The notes beneath the pieces are model-generated. The model was not told where the DNA came from. It saw only the letters and a program-made list of their open reading frames with translations, and made no database searches. Below, in pieces: positions 27,757 to 37,112 of a DNA stretch of 64,000 nucleotides; position 1 is the first letter of the stretch, and the number at the start of each line of letters is the position of its first letter. A program made the translations under genes and the position numbers. The stretch is from Luteimonas terrae (GTDB taxonomy: Bacteria; Pseudomonadota; Gammaproteobacteria; Xanthomonadales; Xanthomonadaceae): NCBI RefSeq assembly GCF_004358165.1, contig NZ_SMTG01000002.1:434001-498000 (forward strand). Reading direction: 5' to 3'.

Positions 27757-28080
27757 GTGAAGCAGCGTCCCGAACCCCTGCCGGACCATGAAGTCAATGC
27801 TTCCCTGACGGCGCTGGCGCATGCGTTCGCGCAGCTGAAGACCGCCGACGAGGTCGCGCGTTTCCTCGACGATCTGTGCACGCCGGCCGAGCTGGAAGCG
27901 CTGGTCGACCGCTGGCGCGTGGTGCCGCTGCTGCAGCAGGGCGTGCCGTATCGCGAGATCCACGAGCGCACCGGCGTCAGCGTGACGACGGTCGGCCGGG
28001 TCGCACGCACGCTCGATCGCGGCGCCGGCGGCTATGCGATCGCGGCCCGCCGCACGGCGCGCACCCAAGAATCCCACTGA
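27757..28080 (+). CDS. TrpR/YerC-family regulator of histidine genes
   Basis: A helical DNA-binding protein of about 107 residues in the Trp-repressor superfamily: [20 protein letters not shown] followed by a helix-turn-helix, [20 protein letters not shown]. The GTG at 27757 was preferred over a TTG at 27736 because the latter lies inside the operator palindrome, close to the predicted transcription start. It is the first gene before hisG with a 10-base gap. It likely senses histidine and represses its own operon, a role inferred from family and position (such regulators have been predicted as HisR in Xanthomonadales). Confidence 0.82.
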   Translation: MKQRPEPLPDHEVNASLTALAHAFAQLKTADEVARFLDDLCTPAELEALVDRWRVVPLLQQGVPYREIHERTGVSVTTVGRVARTLDRGAGGYAIAARRTARTQESH

Positions 28081-28090
28081 GGTCATCCCC

Positions 28091-29005
28091 ATGAGTCCTG
28101 TGAACGGCGGCGCCGCGCGCGACCGCCTGCGTATCGCCATCCAGAAGTCGGGGCGCCTCAGCGACCCGGCGCGTTCGCTGCTGGCGTCCTGCGGCCTGTC
28201 CTGGCGCGAGAGCCGCGACAAGCTGTTCTGCTACGGCGAGACCCTGCCGGTCGATCTGCTGCTCGTGCGCGACGACGACATTCCGGGTCTGCTGGCCGAT
28301 GGCGTCTGCGATTACGGCATCGTCGGGCGCAACGTGCTCGACGAGGTCGGCGCCGATCGTGCGCTGCGCGGCCAGCCGCAGGTGTCGAAGGCGGTGCGCA
28401 GCCTCGGTTTCGGCGGCTGCCGGCTGGATATCGCGATTCCCGAATCGCAGGCGTGGACGGGGCCGGCGCAGCTGCAGGGCAACCGTATCGCGACGAGCTA
28501 TCCGGGGCTGCTGCAGCAGTGGCTCGACGCCAACGGCGTGCAGGCCACGATCGTCACGCTGTCCGGTTCGGTCGAGATCGCGCCGCGACTGGGTCAGGCC
28601 GACGTGATCTGCGATCTGGTGTCCAGCGGCGCGACGTTGACCGCGAACCAGCTCAAGCCCGCGGTCACGCTGATGACCAGCGAGGCGGTGCTGGCCGGCC
28701 CGGTCACGCCCTTCGCCGATGCGCGCGGGGAACTCGCCGCGCTGCTGCTGCGACGTCTCGACGGCGTGCTGCGTCTGCGCGACAGCCGGCTGGTGATGTT
28801 CCAGTCGCGCCGCGACGGTGTGGACGCTTTGCTCAAGCTGCTGCCCGACGCCGAGGCGCCGACGCTGCTGCAGGTCGATGGCAGCGACCGGGTCGCGCTG
28901 CAGGTGCTCTGCCACGGCGCGATGACCTGGCCGCGCCTCGAAGCGCTGAAGCAGGCCGGCGCCGTTGGCCTGATGGTGCTGCCGGTGGAGCGGATGCTGG
29001 CATGA
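28091..29005 (+). CDS. hisG: ATP phosphoribosyltransferase
   Basis: Catalyses the first step of histidine synthesis, joining ATP and PRPP. The ATG at 28091 follows GAGGT. At 304 residues this is the long, hexameric form with a C-terminal regulatory domain (about 225-304) that normally binds histidine for feedback control. The N-terminal [11 protein letters not shown] and the PRPP-binding segment near [14 protein letters not shown] are visible. It overlaps hisD by ATGA. Confidence 0.95.
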   Translation: MSPVNGGAARDRLRIAIQKSGRLSDPARSLLASCGLSWRESRDKLFCYGETLPVDLLLVRDDDIPGLLADGVCDYGIVGRNVLDEVGADRALRGQPQVSKAVRSLGFGGCRLDIAIPESQAWTGPAQLQGNRIATSYPGLLQQWLDANGVQATIVTLSGSVEIAPRLGQADVICDLVSSGATLTANQLKPAVTLMTSEAVLAGPVTPFADARGELAALLLRRLDGVLRLRDSRLVMFQSRRDGVDALLKLLPDAEAPTLLQVDGSDRVALQVLCHGAMTWPRLEALKQAGAVGLMVLPVERMLA

Positions 29006-30339
29006 ACACGACAGCCAACACGCGCATCGACGACGCGGTTCCGGCGATCGTCGACTGGTCCGGCGCCGATGCCGACGTGCGCACCGAACTGCTGCGTCGT
29101 CCCACCCAGGCCGTCGCCGCGCAGACCCGCGCCGCGGTCGCTGCCGTGCTCGACGACGTGCGCACGCGCGGCGATGCCGCGCTGCGCGAACTGACCGCGC
29201 GCTTCGATCGCGTCGAACTGGCGGACTTCGAAGTGGGCGTGGACGAGTTCGCCGCCGCCGAAGCCGCGGTGCCGGACGACCTGCGCGAGGCCATGCGCAA
29301 CGCCGCCGCGCGCATCGAGGCTTTCCACGCCGCCGGCGTGCCGAAGAGCTACGAAGTGCAGACCGCCGACGGCGTCGACTGCGCCCGTATCGTGCGCCCG
29401 ATTCCGCGTGTCGGCCTGTACGTGCCGGCCGGCACCGCGCCGCTGCCGTCGACCGCGCTGATGCTCGGCGTGCCGGCGAAGCTCGCCGGCTGTCGCGAGG
29501 TGGTGCTGTGCACGCCGCCGCGTCCCGACGGCAGCGCCGATCCCGCGGTGCTGGTCGCCGCGCGCCTGACCGGTGTGCATCGCGTCTTCAAGCTCGGCGG
29601 CGCGCAGGCGATCGCGGCCATGGCCTTCGGCACCGCCAGTGTGCCGGCCTGCGACAAGCTGTTCGGCCCCGGCAACAGCTTCGTCACCGAGGCCAAGCAG
29701 CAGGTCGCGCAGTCGGGCACGGTTGCGATCGACATGCCGGCCGGCCCCTCGGAAGTGCTGGTGATCGCCGATGCCGACGCCGACGCGGCCTTCATCGCCG
29801 CCGACCTGCTGTCGCAGGCCGAACACGGCCCGGATTCGCAGGTGCTGCTGCTCGCCGACGACGACGCATTGCTGGAACGCGTGCGTGTCGAACTCTCCAC
29901 GCAGCTGACCGTGCTGCCGCGCGCCGACATCGCCCGCCAGGCGATGGCCCGCTCGCGCCTGCTACGCGTGGATACGCTTGATGTCGCCTTCGACATCAGC
30001 AACCGCTATGCGCCCGAACACCTGATCCTCGCGCTGCGCAGTCCGCGCGACTGGCTCGCCAAGGTCGAGGTCGCCGGTTCGGTGTTCCTCGGCGACTGGA
30101 CACCCGAAGCGCTGGGTGACTACTGCAGCGGCACCAACCACGTGCTGCCGACCGGCGGCGCGGCCCGCGCGTGGAGCGGCGTCAGTGTGGCCAGCTTCCA
30201 GAACATGGTCAGCGTGCAGTCGGCCTCGGCGCGCGGCATCCGCGCGATCGGTCCGGATGCAGTGACGATGGCCCGCGCCGAAGGCCTCGACGCCCACGCG
30301 AACGCGGTCGCCCTGCGGATCGCGAAGGCGGCGGCATGA
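29002..30339 (+). CDS. hisD: Histidinol dehydrogenase
   Basis: Oxidises histidinol to histidine in two NAD-dependent steps, using zinc. The 445-residue length is typical. Family segments include [15 protein letters not shown] [27 protein letters not shown], and [15 protein letters not shown]. The active-site region [12 protein letters not shown] and the ending [13 protein letters not shown] are also present. It overlaps both neighbours by four bases, consistent with a translationally coupled his operon. Confidence 0.96.
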   Translation: MNTTANTRIDDAVPAIVDWSGADADVRTELLRRPTQAVAAQTRAAVAAVLDDVRTRGDAALRELTARFDRVELADFEVGVDEFAAAEAAVPDDLREAMRNAAARIEAFHAAGVPKSYEVQTADGVDCARIVRPIPRVGLYVPAGTAPLPSTALMLGVPAKLAGCREVVLCTPPRPDGSADPAVLVAARLTGVHRVFKLGGAQAIAAMAFGTASVPACDKLFGPGNSFVTEAKQQVAQSGTVAIDMPAGPSEVLVIADADADAAFIAADLLSQAEHGPDSQVLLLADDDALLERVRVELSTQLTVLPRADIARQAMARSRLLRVDTLDVAFDISNRYAPEHLILALRSPRDWLAKVEVAGSVFLGDWTPEALGDYCSGTNHVLPTGGAARAWSGVSVASFQNMVSVQSASARGIRAIGPDAVTMARAEGLDAHANAVALRIAKAAA

Positions 30340-31418
30340 GCGGGGTGCTCACTCTGGTTCGCGAAGACCTCCGCGATTTCGCCGGCTACGCGTCTGCGCG
30401 TTCGCAGAAGATCGACGGTGACGTCTGGCTCAATGCCAACGAGGCGCCGTGGTCGAATCCCGGCGATGCCGATGGCCGTTGCCGGCGCTATCCCGCGCCG
30501 CAGCCGCCCGAGCTGCAGGCCGCACTGGCCGCGCTGTACGGTGTGGATCCGACGCAGCTGCTGATCGGACGCGGCAGCGACGAGGCCATCGATCTGCTGG
30601 TGCGCGCCCTGTGCGTGCCCGGCCGCGATGCGGTGCTGGCGACGCCGCCGGTATTCGGCATGTACGCGGTGAGCGCGCGGCTGCAGGGCGCGGCCTTCGT
30701 CGAGGTGCCGCTGATCGATGGCGTCGACGGCTTCGTGCTAGATGTCGAAGCGGTGCGCGAAACGGCGCTGGCACGCAACGCCAAGCTGGTGTTCCTGTGT
30801 TCGCCGTCGAATCCGACCGGTGGGCTGGTGCCGCTGGGCGATGTCGTCGCGCTGGCCGAGGTATTGGCCGATCGTGCGCTGATCGTCGTCGACGAGGCCT
30901 ATGTCGAGTTCGCGGATGCGCCGTCGGCGACCACGCTGCTGGCCGCACACGAGAACATCCTGGTGCTGCGCACCTTGTCCAAGGCGCACGGCCTGGCTGC
31001 TGCGCGCATCGGCGTGGCGATCGGTACGCCGGCGCTGATCGCGGTGCTGCGTCGCTGCCAGGCGCCGTATCCGGTGCCCACGCCCTGCGCCGACCTTGCG
31101 CTGGCCGGCCTGTCGCCAGCGGCGCTGGCGACCACGCAGGCGCGCACCGCCAAGACCATCGCCGAGCGTGATGCGCTGGCCACGGCGCTGGCATCGCTGC
31201 CGGGCGTACGACGCGTGTATCCGTCTGCCGGCAATTTCCTGCTGGTGCGCTTCGACAACGCCGATCGCGCCTTCGCCGCATTGCTTGCGGCCGGCATCGT
31301 GGTGCGCGATCAACGCGCCGCCCCGCAGCTCGGCGACGCGCTGCGCATCAGTCTCGGCACGCCGGCGCAGAACGCGCGCGTGCTGTCGGCCCTGCAAGCC
31401 CTGGAGATCGCGGCATGA
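30336..31418 (+). CDS. hisC: Histidinol-phosphate aminotransferase
   Basis: A PLP enzyme that converts imidazole acetol phosphate to histidinol phosphate. The 360-residue class I/II aminotransferase shows WLNANEAPW at the N-terminus, the [11 protein letters not shown] cofactor segment, [15 protein letters not shown] and the PLP-lysine motif [15 protein letters not shown]. It overlaps hisD and hisB by ATGA at each end. Confidence 0.96.
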   Translation: MSGVLTLVREDLRDFAGYASARSQKIDGDVWLNANEAPWSNPGDADGRCRRYPAPQPPELQAALAALYGVDPTQLLIGRGSDEAIDLLVRALCVPGRDAVLATPPVFGMYAVSARLQGAAFVEVPLIDGVDGFVLDVEAVRETALARNAKLVFLCSPSNPTGGLVPLGDVVALAEVLADRALIVVDEAYVEFADAPSATTLLAAHENILVLRTLSKAHGLAAARIGVAIGTPALIAVLRRCQAPYPVPTPCADLALAGLSPAALATTQARTAKTIAERDALATALASLPGVRRVYPSAGNFLLVRFDNADRAFAALLAAGIVVRDQRAAPQLGDALRISLGTPAQNARVLSALQALEIAA

Positions 31419-32500
31419 GCGCGCGTGGCAAGAAGATCCTGTTCGTCGACCGCGACGGCACCCTGATCGAGGAACCGGCGGATTTCCAGATCGACGCCTT
31501 CGACAAGCTGCGCTTCGTCCAGGGCGTGATTCCCGCGATGCTGCGCCTGCGCGATGCCGGCTTCGAGTTCGTCATCGTCACCAACCAGGACGGTCTCGGT
31601 ACGGAAGGCTATCCGCAGGCGACGTTCGACGGCCCCAACGACCTGATGCTGCAGATCTTCGAAAGCCAAGGCATCAGCTTCCGCGAAGTACTGGTCGACA
31701 AGAGCTGGCCGGCCGACAACGCACCGACGCGCAAGCCGGCGCTGGGCCTGGTGATGCACTACCTGCGCGACCGCGGCATCGATCTCGACGGCTCGGCGAT
31801 GGTCGGCGACCGCGACACCGACATCCAGTTCGCCGACAACCTGAAGATCCGCGGCTTCAAGCTGCGCACGCCGCAGTTCGGCGGCGAGTGGAACTGGGCC
31901 GAGATCGCCCATGAACTCTGCGATGCGCCGCGCCGCGCGACGGTCGTGCGCAACACGAAGGAAACGAAAATTCGCGTCGAACTCGACCTCGATGCCGCAC
32001 GCGATGCCCAGGTCTCGACCGGCCTGCCGTTCTTCGACCACATGCTCGACCAGATCGGCAAGCACGCCGGTATCGCGCTGACGGTGCAGGCCGAAGGCGA
32101 TCTGCAGATCGACGAACACCACACGATCGAGGACACCGGCATCGCACTCGGCCAGGCGCTGCGCGAGGCGTTGGGCGACAAGCGTGGCATCGGCCGCTAC
32201 GGCTTCACCCTGCCGATGGACGAGACGCTCGCGAGCGCTGCACTGGACTTTGGTGGGCGTCCGTACCTCGTGTTCGACGGCAGCTTCGTGCGCGAGCGCG
32301 TCGGCGACATGCCGACCGAACTGGTCGAACACTTCTTCCGCTCGGTCTGCGATGCGGCCGCGCTCAATCTCAACCTGAAGGTCGAGGGCGAGAACGATCA
32401 CCACAAGGTCGAGGCGTGCTTCAAGGCCTTCGCGCGAGCGCTTGGCCAAGCGGTGCGCCGGAGCGGGGATGCACTGCCGAGTACGAAGGGGGTGTTGTGA
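31415..32500 (+). CDS. hisB: Bifunctional histidinol-phosphatase / imidazoleglycerol-phosphate dehydratase
   Basis: A fusion of two non-consecutive activities. The N-terminal HAD phosphatase (about 1-165) has the nucleophile motif DRDGTL (Asp12, Asp14) and [11 protein letters not shown]. The C-terminal dehydratase (about 168-361) has [14 protein letters not shown], the metal-binding histidine-rich [13 protein letters not shown], and [13 protein letters not shown]. This two-domain form is typical of enteric and xanthomonad bacteria. A 163-base gap with an inverted repeat separates it from hisH. Confidence 0.96.
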   Translation: MSARGKKILFVDRDGTLIEEPADFQIDAFDKLRFVQGVIPAMLRLRDAGFEFVIVTNQDGLGTEGYPQATFDGPNDLMLQIFESQGISFREVLVDKSWPADNAPTRKPALGLVMHYLRDRGIDLDGSAMVGDRDTDIQFADNLKIRGFKLRTPQFGGEWNWAEIAHELCDAPRRATVVRNTKETKIRVELDLDAARDAQVSTGLPFFDHMLDQIGKHAGIALTVQAEGDLQIDEHHTIEDTGIALGQALREALGDKRGIGRYGFTLPMDETLASAALDFGGRPYLVFDGSFVRERVGDMPTELVEHFFRSVCDAAALNLNLKVEGENDHHKVEACFKAFARALGQAVRRSGDALPSTKGVL

Positions 32501-32554
32501 TGGCGCTCGGGTTGTCTCCGCAGCCTCTGAGCAGGCAGAGCGTCTTTGCCCATC

Positions 32555-32641
32555 GATCGTCGCCCCAGCGAATGCCGGGGCCCATTCTGATCTTCGGCCA
32601 TACCGCAAAAATGGATCCCAGCGTTCGCTGGGATGACGAGC
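32555..32641. repeat. Inverted repeat inside the his operon (repeat B, diverged copy)
   Basis: Arms based on GTCATCCCAGCGAACGCTGG and GATCCAT face each other between hisB and hisH. The left arm has drifted (GTCGCCCCAGCGAATGCCGG). The element is related to the larger repeat at 9583-9677. It is the only non-coding interruption in an otherwise overlapping operon and could form a hairpin in the his mRNA. Confidence 0.75.
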
Positions 32642-32663
32642 TCACGGCTCCTGGAGATCTTTC

Positions 32664-33263
32664 ATGCGCGTCGTAATCATCGACGCCGGCGGCGCCAACA
32701 CCGGTTCCGTGCGTTACGCCTTCGAGCGCCTCGACATCAATGCCGCCCTGGTCACCGACGCTGCGAGCATCCGCGCCGCAGACCGCGTGATCCTGCCCGG
32801 CGTCGGAACCGCCGCGCAGGTGATGGCGCGTCTGCGCCAGCTCGATTTGATCGACGTGCTGCGCACGCTGGAGCGCCCGCTGCTCGGCATCTGCGTCGGC
32901 ATGCAGCTGCTGTTCGAATTCTCGGAAGAGGGCGACGTGGCCGGTCTCGGCCTGTTGCCCGGTCGCGTCGCGCGCCTGCGCGGAGGCCCCGGCCTGCGCG
33001 TGCCGCACATGGGCTGGAGCACGCTGCGTGCGCTGCGCCCCGATCCGCTGGTCGCGGACGTCGACGGCGCGCAGGCCTATTTCGTCCACAGCTTCGCGGC
33101 GCCCGTGACGGACGACTGCGTGCTTGCCGGCGATCACGGCCAGCCCTTCGCCGCCGCAGTGCGCCGCGGGCACATCGCCGGCACCCAGTTCCATCCCGAA
33201 CGCTCCGCAGGCGTCGGCGCGCGCGTGCTGCGCAATTTTCTGTCTCCCGAATTCGAGGCCTGA
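32664..33263 (+). CDS. hisH: Imidazole glycerol phosphate synthase, glutaminase subunit
   Basis: Supplies ammonia from glutamine to HisF. The 199-residue class I glutamine amidotransferase has the nucleophile Cys77 in [12 protein letters not shown] and His177/Glu179 in GTQFHPERS. The oxyanion region LPGVGTA is at about 44-50. The ATG follows GGAG seven bases upstream. It is three bases ahead of hisA. Confidence 0.96.
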   Translation: MRVVIIDAGGANTGSVRYAFERLDINAALVTDAASIRAADRVILPGVGTAAQVMARLRQLDLIDVLRTLERPLLGICVGMQLLFEFSEEGDVAGLGLLPGRVARLRGGPGLRVPHMGWSTLRALRPDPLVADVDGAQAYFVHSFAAPVTDDCVLAGDHGQPFAAAVRRGHIAGTQFHPERSAGVGARVLRNFLSPEFEA

Positions 33264-33266
33264 GTC

Positions 33267-34001
33267 ATGGCGTTCACCGTCTATCCCGCGATCGACATCC
33301 GCCATGGCCGAGTCGTGCGGCTCGCGCAGGGCGACTACGCGCAGGAAACCCGTTATGGCGACGACCCGCTGGCGCAGATCGCGGCCTATGCCGAGGCTGG
33401 CGCCGAGTGGTTGCATCTGGTCGATCTGGATGCCGCGCGCGAGGGCGGCTACACGCTGGCCCCGCTGCTGGGTCGCATCCGCGCCGACACCGGCCTGCGC
33501 GTGCAGACCGGGGGCGGCGTGCGGACCGAAGACGACGTGCGCCGCATCCTCGACGCCGGTGCCGAGCGCGTCGTCGTCGGCTCGCTGGCCGTGCGCGAGC
33601 CCGACCGCGTCCTGGGCTGGGTCCAACGCTTCGGCGCCGAGCGCGTCACCGTTGCACTCGACACGCGCCAGGACCGCGCCGGCGCCTGGCGTCTGCCGGT
33701 GCATGGCTGGACCGAAACCGCCGACGACACGCTCGACGTGCTGGCGGCGCGCTACGCGCAAGGCGGCCTGCAGCACCTGCTGAGCACCGACATCGCCCGC
33801 GACGGGATGCTGTCGGGTCCCAATCTCGACCTGTACGCGCACCTGCAGGCGCTCGTGCCGGGCCTGCAGGTGCAGGCTTCCGGTGGCGTACGCGACGCGG
33901 CCGACTTGCGCGCCGCCAGGCGTCAGGGCTGCGCGGGCATCGTGCTCGGACGCGCACTGCTCGAAGGCCGGCTAAGCGTCGCGGAGTCGCTGGCATGCTG
34001 A
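33267..34001 (+). CDS. hisA: Phosphoribosylformimino-AICAR-phosphate isomerase
   Basis: An Amadori rearrangement enzyme of histidine synthesis with a single TIM barrel of 244 residues. The two catalytic aspartates are visible as Asp10 ([14 protein letters not shown]) and Asp132 (VALDTRQD). The phosphate-binding [12 protein letters not shown] and [12 protein letters not shown] segments show the half-barrel repeat. It overlaps hisF by seven bases. Confidence 0.96.
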   Translation: MAFTVYPAIDIRHGRVVRLAQGDYAQETRYGDDPLAQIAAYAEAGAEWLHLVDLDAAREGGYTLAPLLGRIRADTGLRVQTGGGVRTEDDVRRILDAGAERVVVGSLAVREPDRVLGWVQRFGAERVTVALDTRQDRAGAWRLPVHGWTETADDTLDVLAARYAQGGLQHLLSTDIARDGMLSGPNLDLYAHLQALVPGLQVQASGGVRDAADLRAARRQGCAGIVLGRALLEGRLSVAESLAC

Positions 34002-34768
34002 GCCGGCGCATCATTCCCTGTCTCGATGTGCGCGACGGGCGCGTGGTCAAGGGCGTGCGTTTCCGCGACCACGTCGACATGGGCGACATCGTCGATCTGG
34101 CATTGCGCTACCGAGACGCCGGCGCCGACGAACTGGTGTTCTACGACATCTCGGCCAGTCCGCAGGGGCGCTCGGTCGACCGTGGCTGGGTCGAGCGGGT
34201 GTCGCGGCTGATCGACATTCCATTCTGTGTGGCCGGCGGCATCCGCGATGTCGACACCGCGCGTGCGGTCCTGCACGCCGGCGCCGACAAGATCTCGGTC
34301 AACACGCCGGCGCTGGAGCGGCCGCAGCTGATCGCCGAGCTGGCCGAGGCCTTCGGCGTGCAATGCGTGGTCGTGGGCATCGATTCGATCCGTGAAGTCG
34401 ACGGCCAATGGCGCGTGCGCAGCCACACCGGCGACCCCGACCGCACCCGCGAGTTGCCGATCCGTACCTTGGACTGGATCACCGAGGCGGTCCGCCTGGG
34501 CGCCGGCGAGATCGTCCTCAACTGCATGGACAACGACGGCGTGCGCCAGGGCTACGACATCGCCCAGCTGCAGGCGGCGCGGGCGGTCTGCCCGGTGCCG
34601 CTGATTGCATCCGGCGGGGCCGGTGCGTCCGTACACTTCGCCGCCGCCTTCCTCGAGGCCGATGTCGACGGCGCGCTCGCGGCCAGCGTGTTCCACAGCG
34701 GCCGCATCGACATTCCCGCCCTCAAGCGGGAACTCATCGCGCAGTCCATTCCCATCAGGCAGCCATGA
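33995..34768 (+). CDS. hisF: Imidazole glycerol phosphate synthase, cyclase subunit
   Basis: Cyclises the pathway intermediate with ammonia from HisH and releases AICAR. The 257-residue TIM barrel has Asp11 in [15 protein letters not shown] and Asp130 in VVVGIDSI as catalytic pair, and phosphate-binding AGGIRDV and SGGAGAS. Its ATG lies inside the end of hisA and its end overlaps hisIE by ATGA. Confidence 0.96.
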   Translation: MLSRRIIPCLDVRDGRVVKGVRFRDHVDMGDIVDLALRYRDAGADELVFYDISASPQGRSVDRGWVERVSRLIDIPFCVAGGIRDVDTARAVLHAGADKISVNTPALERPQLIAELAEAFGVQCVVVGIDSIREVDGQWRVRSHTGDPDRTRELPIRTLDWITEAVRLGAGEIVLNCMDNDGVRQGYDIAQLQAARAVCPVPLIASGGAGASVHFAAAFLEADVDGALAASVFHSGRIDIPALKRELIAQSIPIRQP

Positions 34769-35394
34769 CCACATCGCAGGACGACACCCCCGCCAGCGCC
34801 CCCGACGGCGACGCGCTCGATTTCGCCAAGGGCGACGGCCTGTTGCCGGCGATCGTGCAGGACGCCGCGACGCTGCGCGTGCTGATGCTCGGCTACATGG
34901 ACCGAGCCGCGTTCGACGAGACCCTGCGGCGCGGCGAGGTCACGTTCTTCAGCCGCAGCAAGCAGCGCCTGTGGACCAAGGGCGAAGCGTCCGGCCACGT
35001 ACTCGAACTGGTGTCGATGCAGACCGACTGCGATGCCGACACCCTGCTGGTGCTGGCGACACCGCGCGGCCCGACCTGCCACCTGCAGCGGCCCAGCTGT
35101 TTCCCCGAGGCGCCCGCCGGCACGCTGGCGCAGCTCGACGCGCTGATCGCGTCGCGCGAACGCGAGCGGCCGGACGGCAGCTACACCACGCGCCTGTTCG
35201 ATGGCGGCATCCGCCGCATCGCGCAGAAGGTGGGCGAGGAGGGCGTGGAAACCGCGCTCGCCGCGCTCGTGCAGACCGACGGCGAGCTGCTCGGCGAAAG
35301 CGCCGATCTGCTGTACCACCTGATCGTCCTGCTGCGCGCGCGCGGCCTGTCGCTGGCCGACGCCGAGCGCGTGCTGGCGGCGCGGGGCGGCTGA
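34765..35394 (+). CDS. hisIE: Bifunctional phosphoribosyl-AMP cyclohydrolase / phosphoribosyl-ATP pyrophosphatase
   Basis: Catalyses steps two and three of histidine synthesis. The N-terminal HisI domain (about 16-105) has [26 protein letters not shown] and zinc/magnesium-binding [11 protein letters not shown] and GPTCH. The C-terminal HisE domain (about 115-209) has the helical pyrophosphatase pattern [13 protein letters not shown] and [13 protein letters not shown]. It is the last gene of the classic his operon. The next gene on the strand starts 77 bases on. Confidence 0.96.
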   Translation: MTTSQDDTPASAPDGDALDFAKGDGLLPAIVQDAATLRVLMLGYMDRAAFDETLRRGEVTFFSRSKQRLWTKGEASGHVLELVSMQTDCDADTLLVLATPRGPTCHLQRPSCFPEAPAGTLAQLDALIASRERERPDGSYTTRLFDGGIRRIAQKVGEEGVETALAALVQTDGELLGESADLLYHLIVLLRARGLSLADAERVLAARGG

Positions 35395-35470
35395 GGCGGC
35401 TCGCCGTCGAGCGGATGCGGCGGTTTGCAGAAGCCCGCCCGTTCGGGCGCAGCTCGAGCGCGACCCTGTC

Positions 35471-36022
35471 ATGACGGGCCAGACGGAGGCGGTCCGCTGG
35501 CCAGAGGACTTCGAGGTCGCGGGTATTCGCGCCACGCTGCTTGGGGACGGCGATTCGGCGGTGTTTCCCGCGCTCTACGGCAACCCGGCCACGATGCAGC
35601 AGATCGGCGACGTGCTCGATCGTCCTGCCACGATGCGCGCCTTCGCAGCCGCGCGCAGGCAGATGCGGGCCGATCCGCCCGTTGCCCGCTACTGGTGTCT
35701 CGACGCCGGCGCCGATGTCCGCGGCCTGTTGTCCCTCGTACCCGATACGAACGGCCGCACTGCCGAAACCGGTTTGCTGCTGCCGCCGGCGCTGCAGGCG
35801 CGCGGCGTGGCGACCGCGGTACTCGGCCACCTGCGTGACGCCGTGCTCGGCACGGGCGCCCTCGACGCGCTCTGGACCCGGCATCGCGCCGGCCATGCGG
35901 CAGCGGCCGGCCTGATGCGGCGCCTGGGTTTCGAGGCGCAGGCCCCGGCGGACGGATGGCAACGCTGGCGCCTCCACCGCAACGCCTGGTGCAGGCTTGT
36001 GGGCCACGCTGCGGCCGATTAG
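35471..36022 (+). CDS. GNAT-family acetyltransferase
   Basis: A 183-residue protein with a GNAT fold. The acetyl-CoA loop is visible as PPALQARGVATAVL, followed by a helix (GHLRDAVLGTGALDALW) and the late GHAAAAGLMRRLGFEAQ motif found in ribosomal-protein or small-molecule N-acetyltransferases. It sits between the his operon and the borosin-type methyltransferase, 30 bases before the latter, so the two are probably co-transcribed. It might modify the peptide product, provide self-protection or be unrelated. Sequence alone cannot decide. Confidence 0.75.
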   Translation: MTGQTEAVRWPEDFEVAGIRATLLGDGDSAVFPALYGNPATMQQIGDVLDRPATMRAFAAARRQMRADPPVARYWCLDAGADVRGLLSLVPDTNGRTAETGLLLPPALQARGVATAVLGHLRDAVLGTGALDALWTRHRAGHAAAAGLMRRLGFEAQAPADGWQRWRLHRNAWCRLVGHAAAD

Positions 36023-36052
36023 ATTCCGCGCTCGCACCGGTGGGAGTTCGCG

Positions 36053-36832
36053 ATGGAGAGCAGGGGACGGCTCGCCTGCGTCGGGGTGGGCATGATGCTC
36101 GGTGCCCATCTGGGGCCGCGCGCGCGGCGGCACATCGAGACGGCGGATGTCGTATTCGTGGCGGTGTCCGATCCGCTGGTCGAGGCCTGGGTCGGGCGCA
36201 TGAACACAGACGTCCGCAGCCTGCAGCCGTTCTACCGGGAGGGCCGCTCCCGGCATCGGACCTACGCCGGGATGGTCGAGGCGATGCTGACCGAAGTACG
36301 CGCCGGGCGCGATGTCTGCGGCGCGTTCTACGGACATCCGGGCGTGTTCGCGCGGGTGCCGCACGACGCGATCGCCCAGGCGCGCGCGGAGGGTTTCCAG
36401 GCGGTCATGGAGCCCGGCATCTCGGCCGAGGACTGCCTGTATGCCGACCTCGGACTCGATCCCGGGACGGTGGGCTGCCAGCATTACGAGGCCAGCCAGT
36501 TCATGTTCTACCGGCGGATCATCGATGCCAGTGCCTGGCTGGTGCTCTGGCAGGTCGGACTGGCCGGTGTCCGCCAGACGGCCAGGCTCGTCAATACCCC
36601 CGCCGAACGGGCGCTGCTGGTCGACCGGCTGGCCCGGGATTATCCGCGGGACCATCTTGTGACCCTCTACGAAGCTGCTACGCTTCCCGTTGCGCGGCCC
36701 CGGGTGGAGCGGGTGCCGCTGGACGGACTCGTGGACGCGACCCTGCACCAGCAGACGACACTCGTCGTGCCGCCTGCGCGCACGCTGGAGAGGGACGCGG
36801 ACATGTGGGCGCGGCTGTTTCCCGACGGTTGA
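36053..36832 (+). CDS. Borosin-type peptide alpha-N-methyltransferase (SonM/OphMA-like)
   Basis: A 259-residue SAM-dependent methyltransferase of the tetrapyrrole-methylase fold, in the branch that methylates peptide backbone amides in borosin RiPPs. The SAM loop is CVGVGMMLG (9-17). The catalytic segment shows Tyr61, Arg67 and Tyr71 in FYREGRSRHRTY, matching the tyrosine/arginine set known from OphMA. GHPGVFARVPH (94-104), EPGISAEDCLYADLGLDPG (120-138) and YEASQFMFY (145-153) closely follow Shewanella SonM as I remember it. It lacks the fused C-terminal precursor of fungal OphMA, so the substrate must be separate. GGGAG six bases before the ATG supports the start. A cobalamin/siroheme role is unlikely, as no such genes are nearby. 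Confidence 0.9.
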   Translation: MESRGRLACVGVGMMLGAHLGPRARRHIETADVVFVAVSDPLVEAWVGRMNTDVRSLQPFYREGRSRHRTYAGMVEAMLTEVRAGRDVCGAFYGHPGVFARVPHDAIAQARAEGFQAVMEPGISAEDCLYADLGLDPGTVGCQHYEASQFMFYRRIIDASAWLVLWQVGLAGVRQTARLVNTPAERALLVDRLARDYPRDHLVTLYEAATLPVARPRVERVPLDGLVDATLHQQTTLVVPPARTLERDADMWARLFPDG

Positions 36833-36872
36833 ATGGCCGGGAATCGTCGATCGGCATCGCTGGGGACACGAC

Positions 36873-37112
36873 ATGCTGGATGTGATCGCGCGGCTCGAAG
36901 CCGCGGGAATGGAGACGGAGTTCCGGGCGGCCGACGACGGCGCGGCACTTCTTGGCCTGGCGCAGGCGTTCGCGCGGTCGGCCGTTTCGCCAATGGCCTG
37001 CGTGATCATGACGCCGGATGACGGTGAAACCGAGCCGCAGGAAGATCGACGCGACCAGGACGACGCCGATAATCAGCAGGATGCCCATGAGCAGGATGCC
37101 GACCAGGCCTGA
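36873..37112 (+). CDS. Candidate split-borosin precursor peptide
   Basis: A 79-residue small protein 40 bases after the methyltransferase. GGGGA lies six bases before its ATG, and nearly every codon ends in G or C, as in real genes here. Residues 1-38 look like a helical leader (MLDVIARLEAAGMETEFRAA, then DDGAALLGLAQAFARSAV). Residues 39-48 (SPMACVIMTP) form a short hydrophobic stretch that could be the methylated core, similar in character to the LVIS core of SonA. Residues 49-79 are an acidic, Gln/Asp-rich tail. The leader is shorter than known borosin-binding domains and the long tail is unusual. Its 3' end overlaps the next gene. Precursor status is inferred from context and shape. Confidence 0.68.
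   Translation: MLDVIARLEAAGMETEFRAADDGAALLGLAQAFARSAVSPMACVIMTPDDGETEPQEDRRDQDDADNQQDAHEQDADQA

Noticed and set aside
36053..36832. Cobalamin or siroheme methyltransferase
   Set aside because: It shares the fold, but the GHPGVFA, EPGISAEDC and YEAS motifs and the Tyr/Arg catalytic segment match the borosin branch. No tetrapyrrole genes are nearby.
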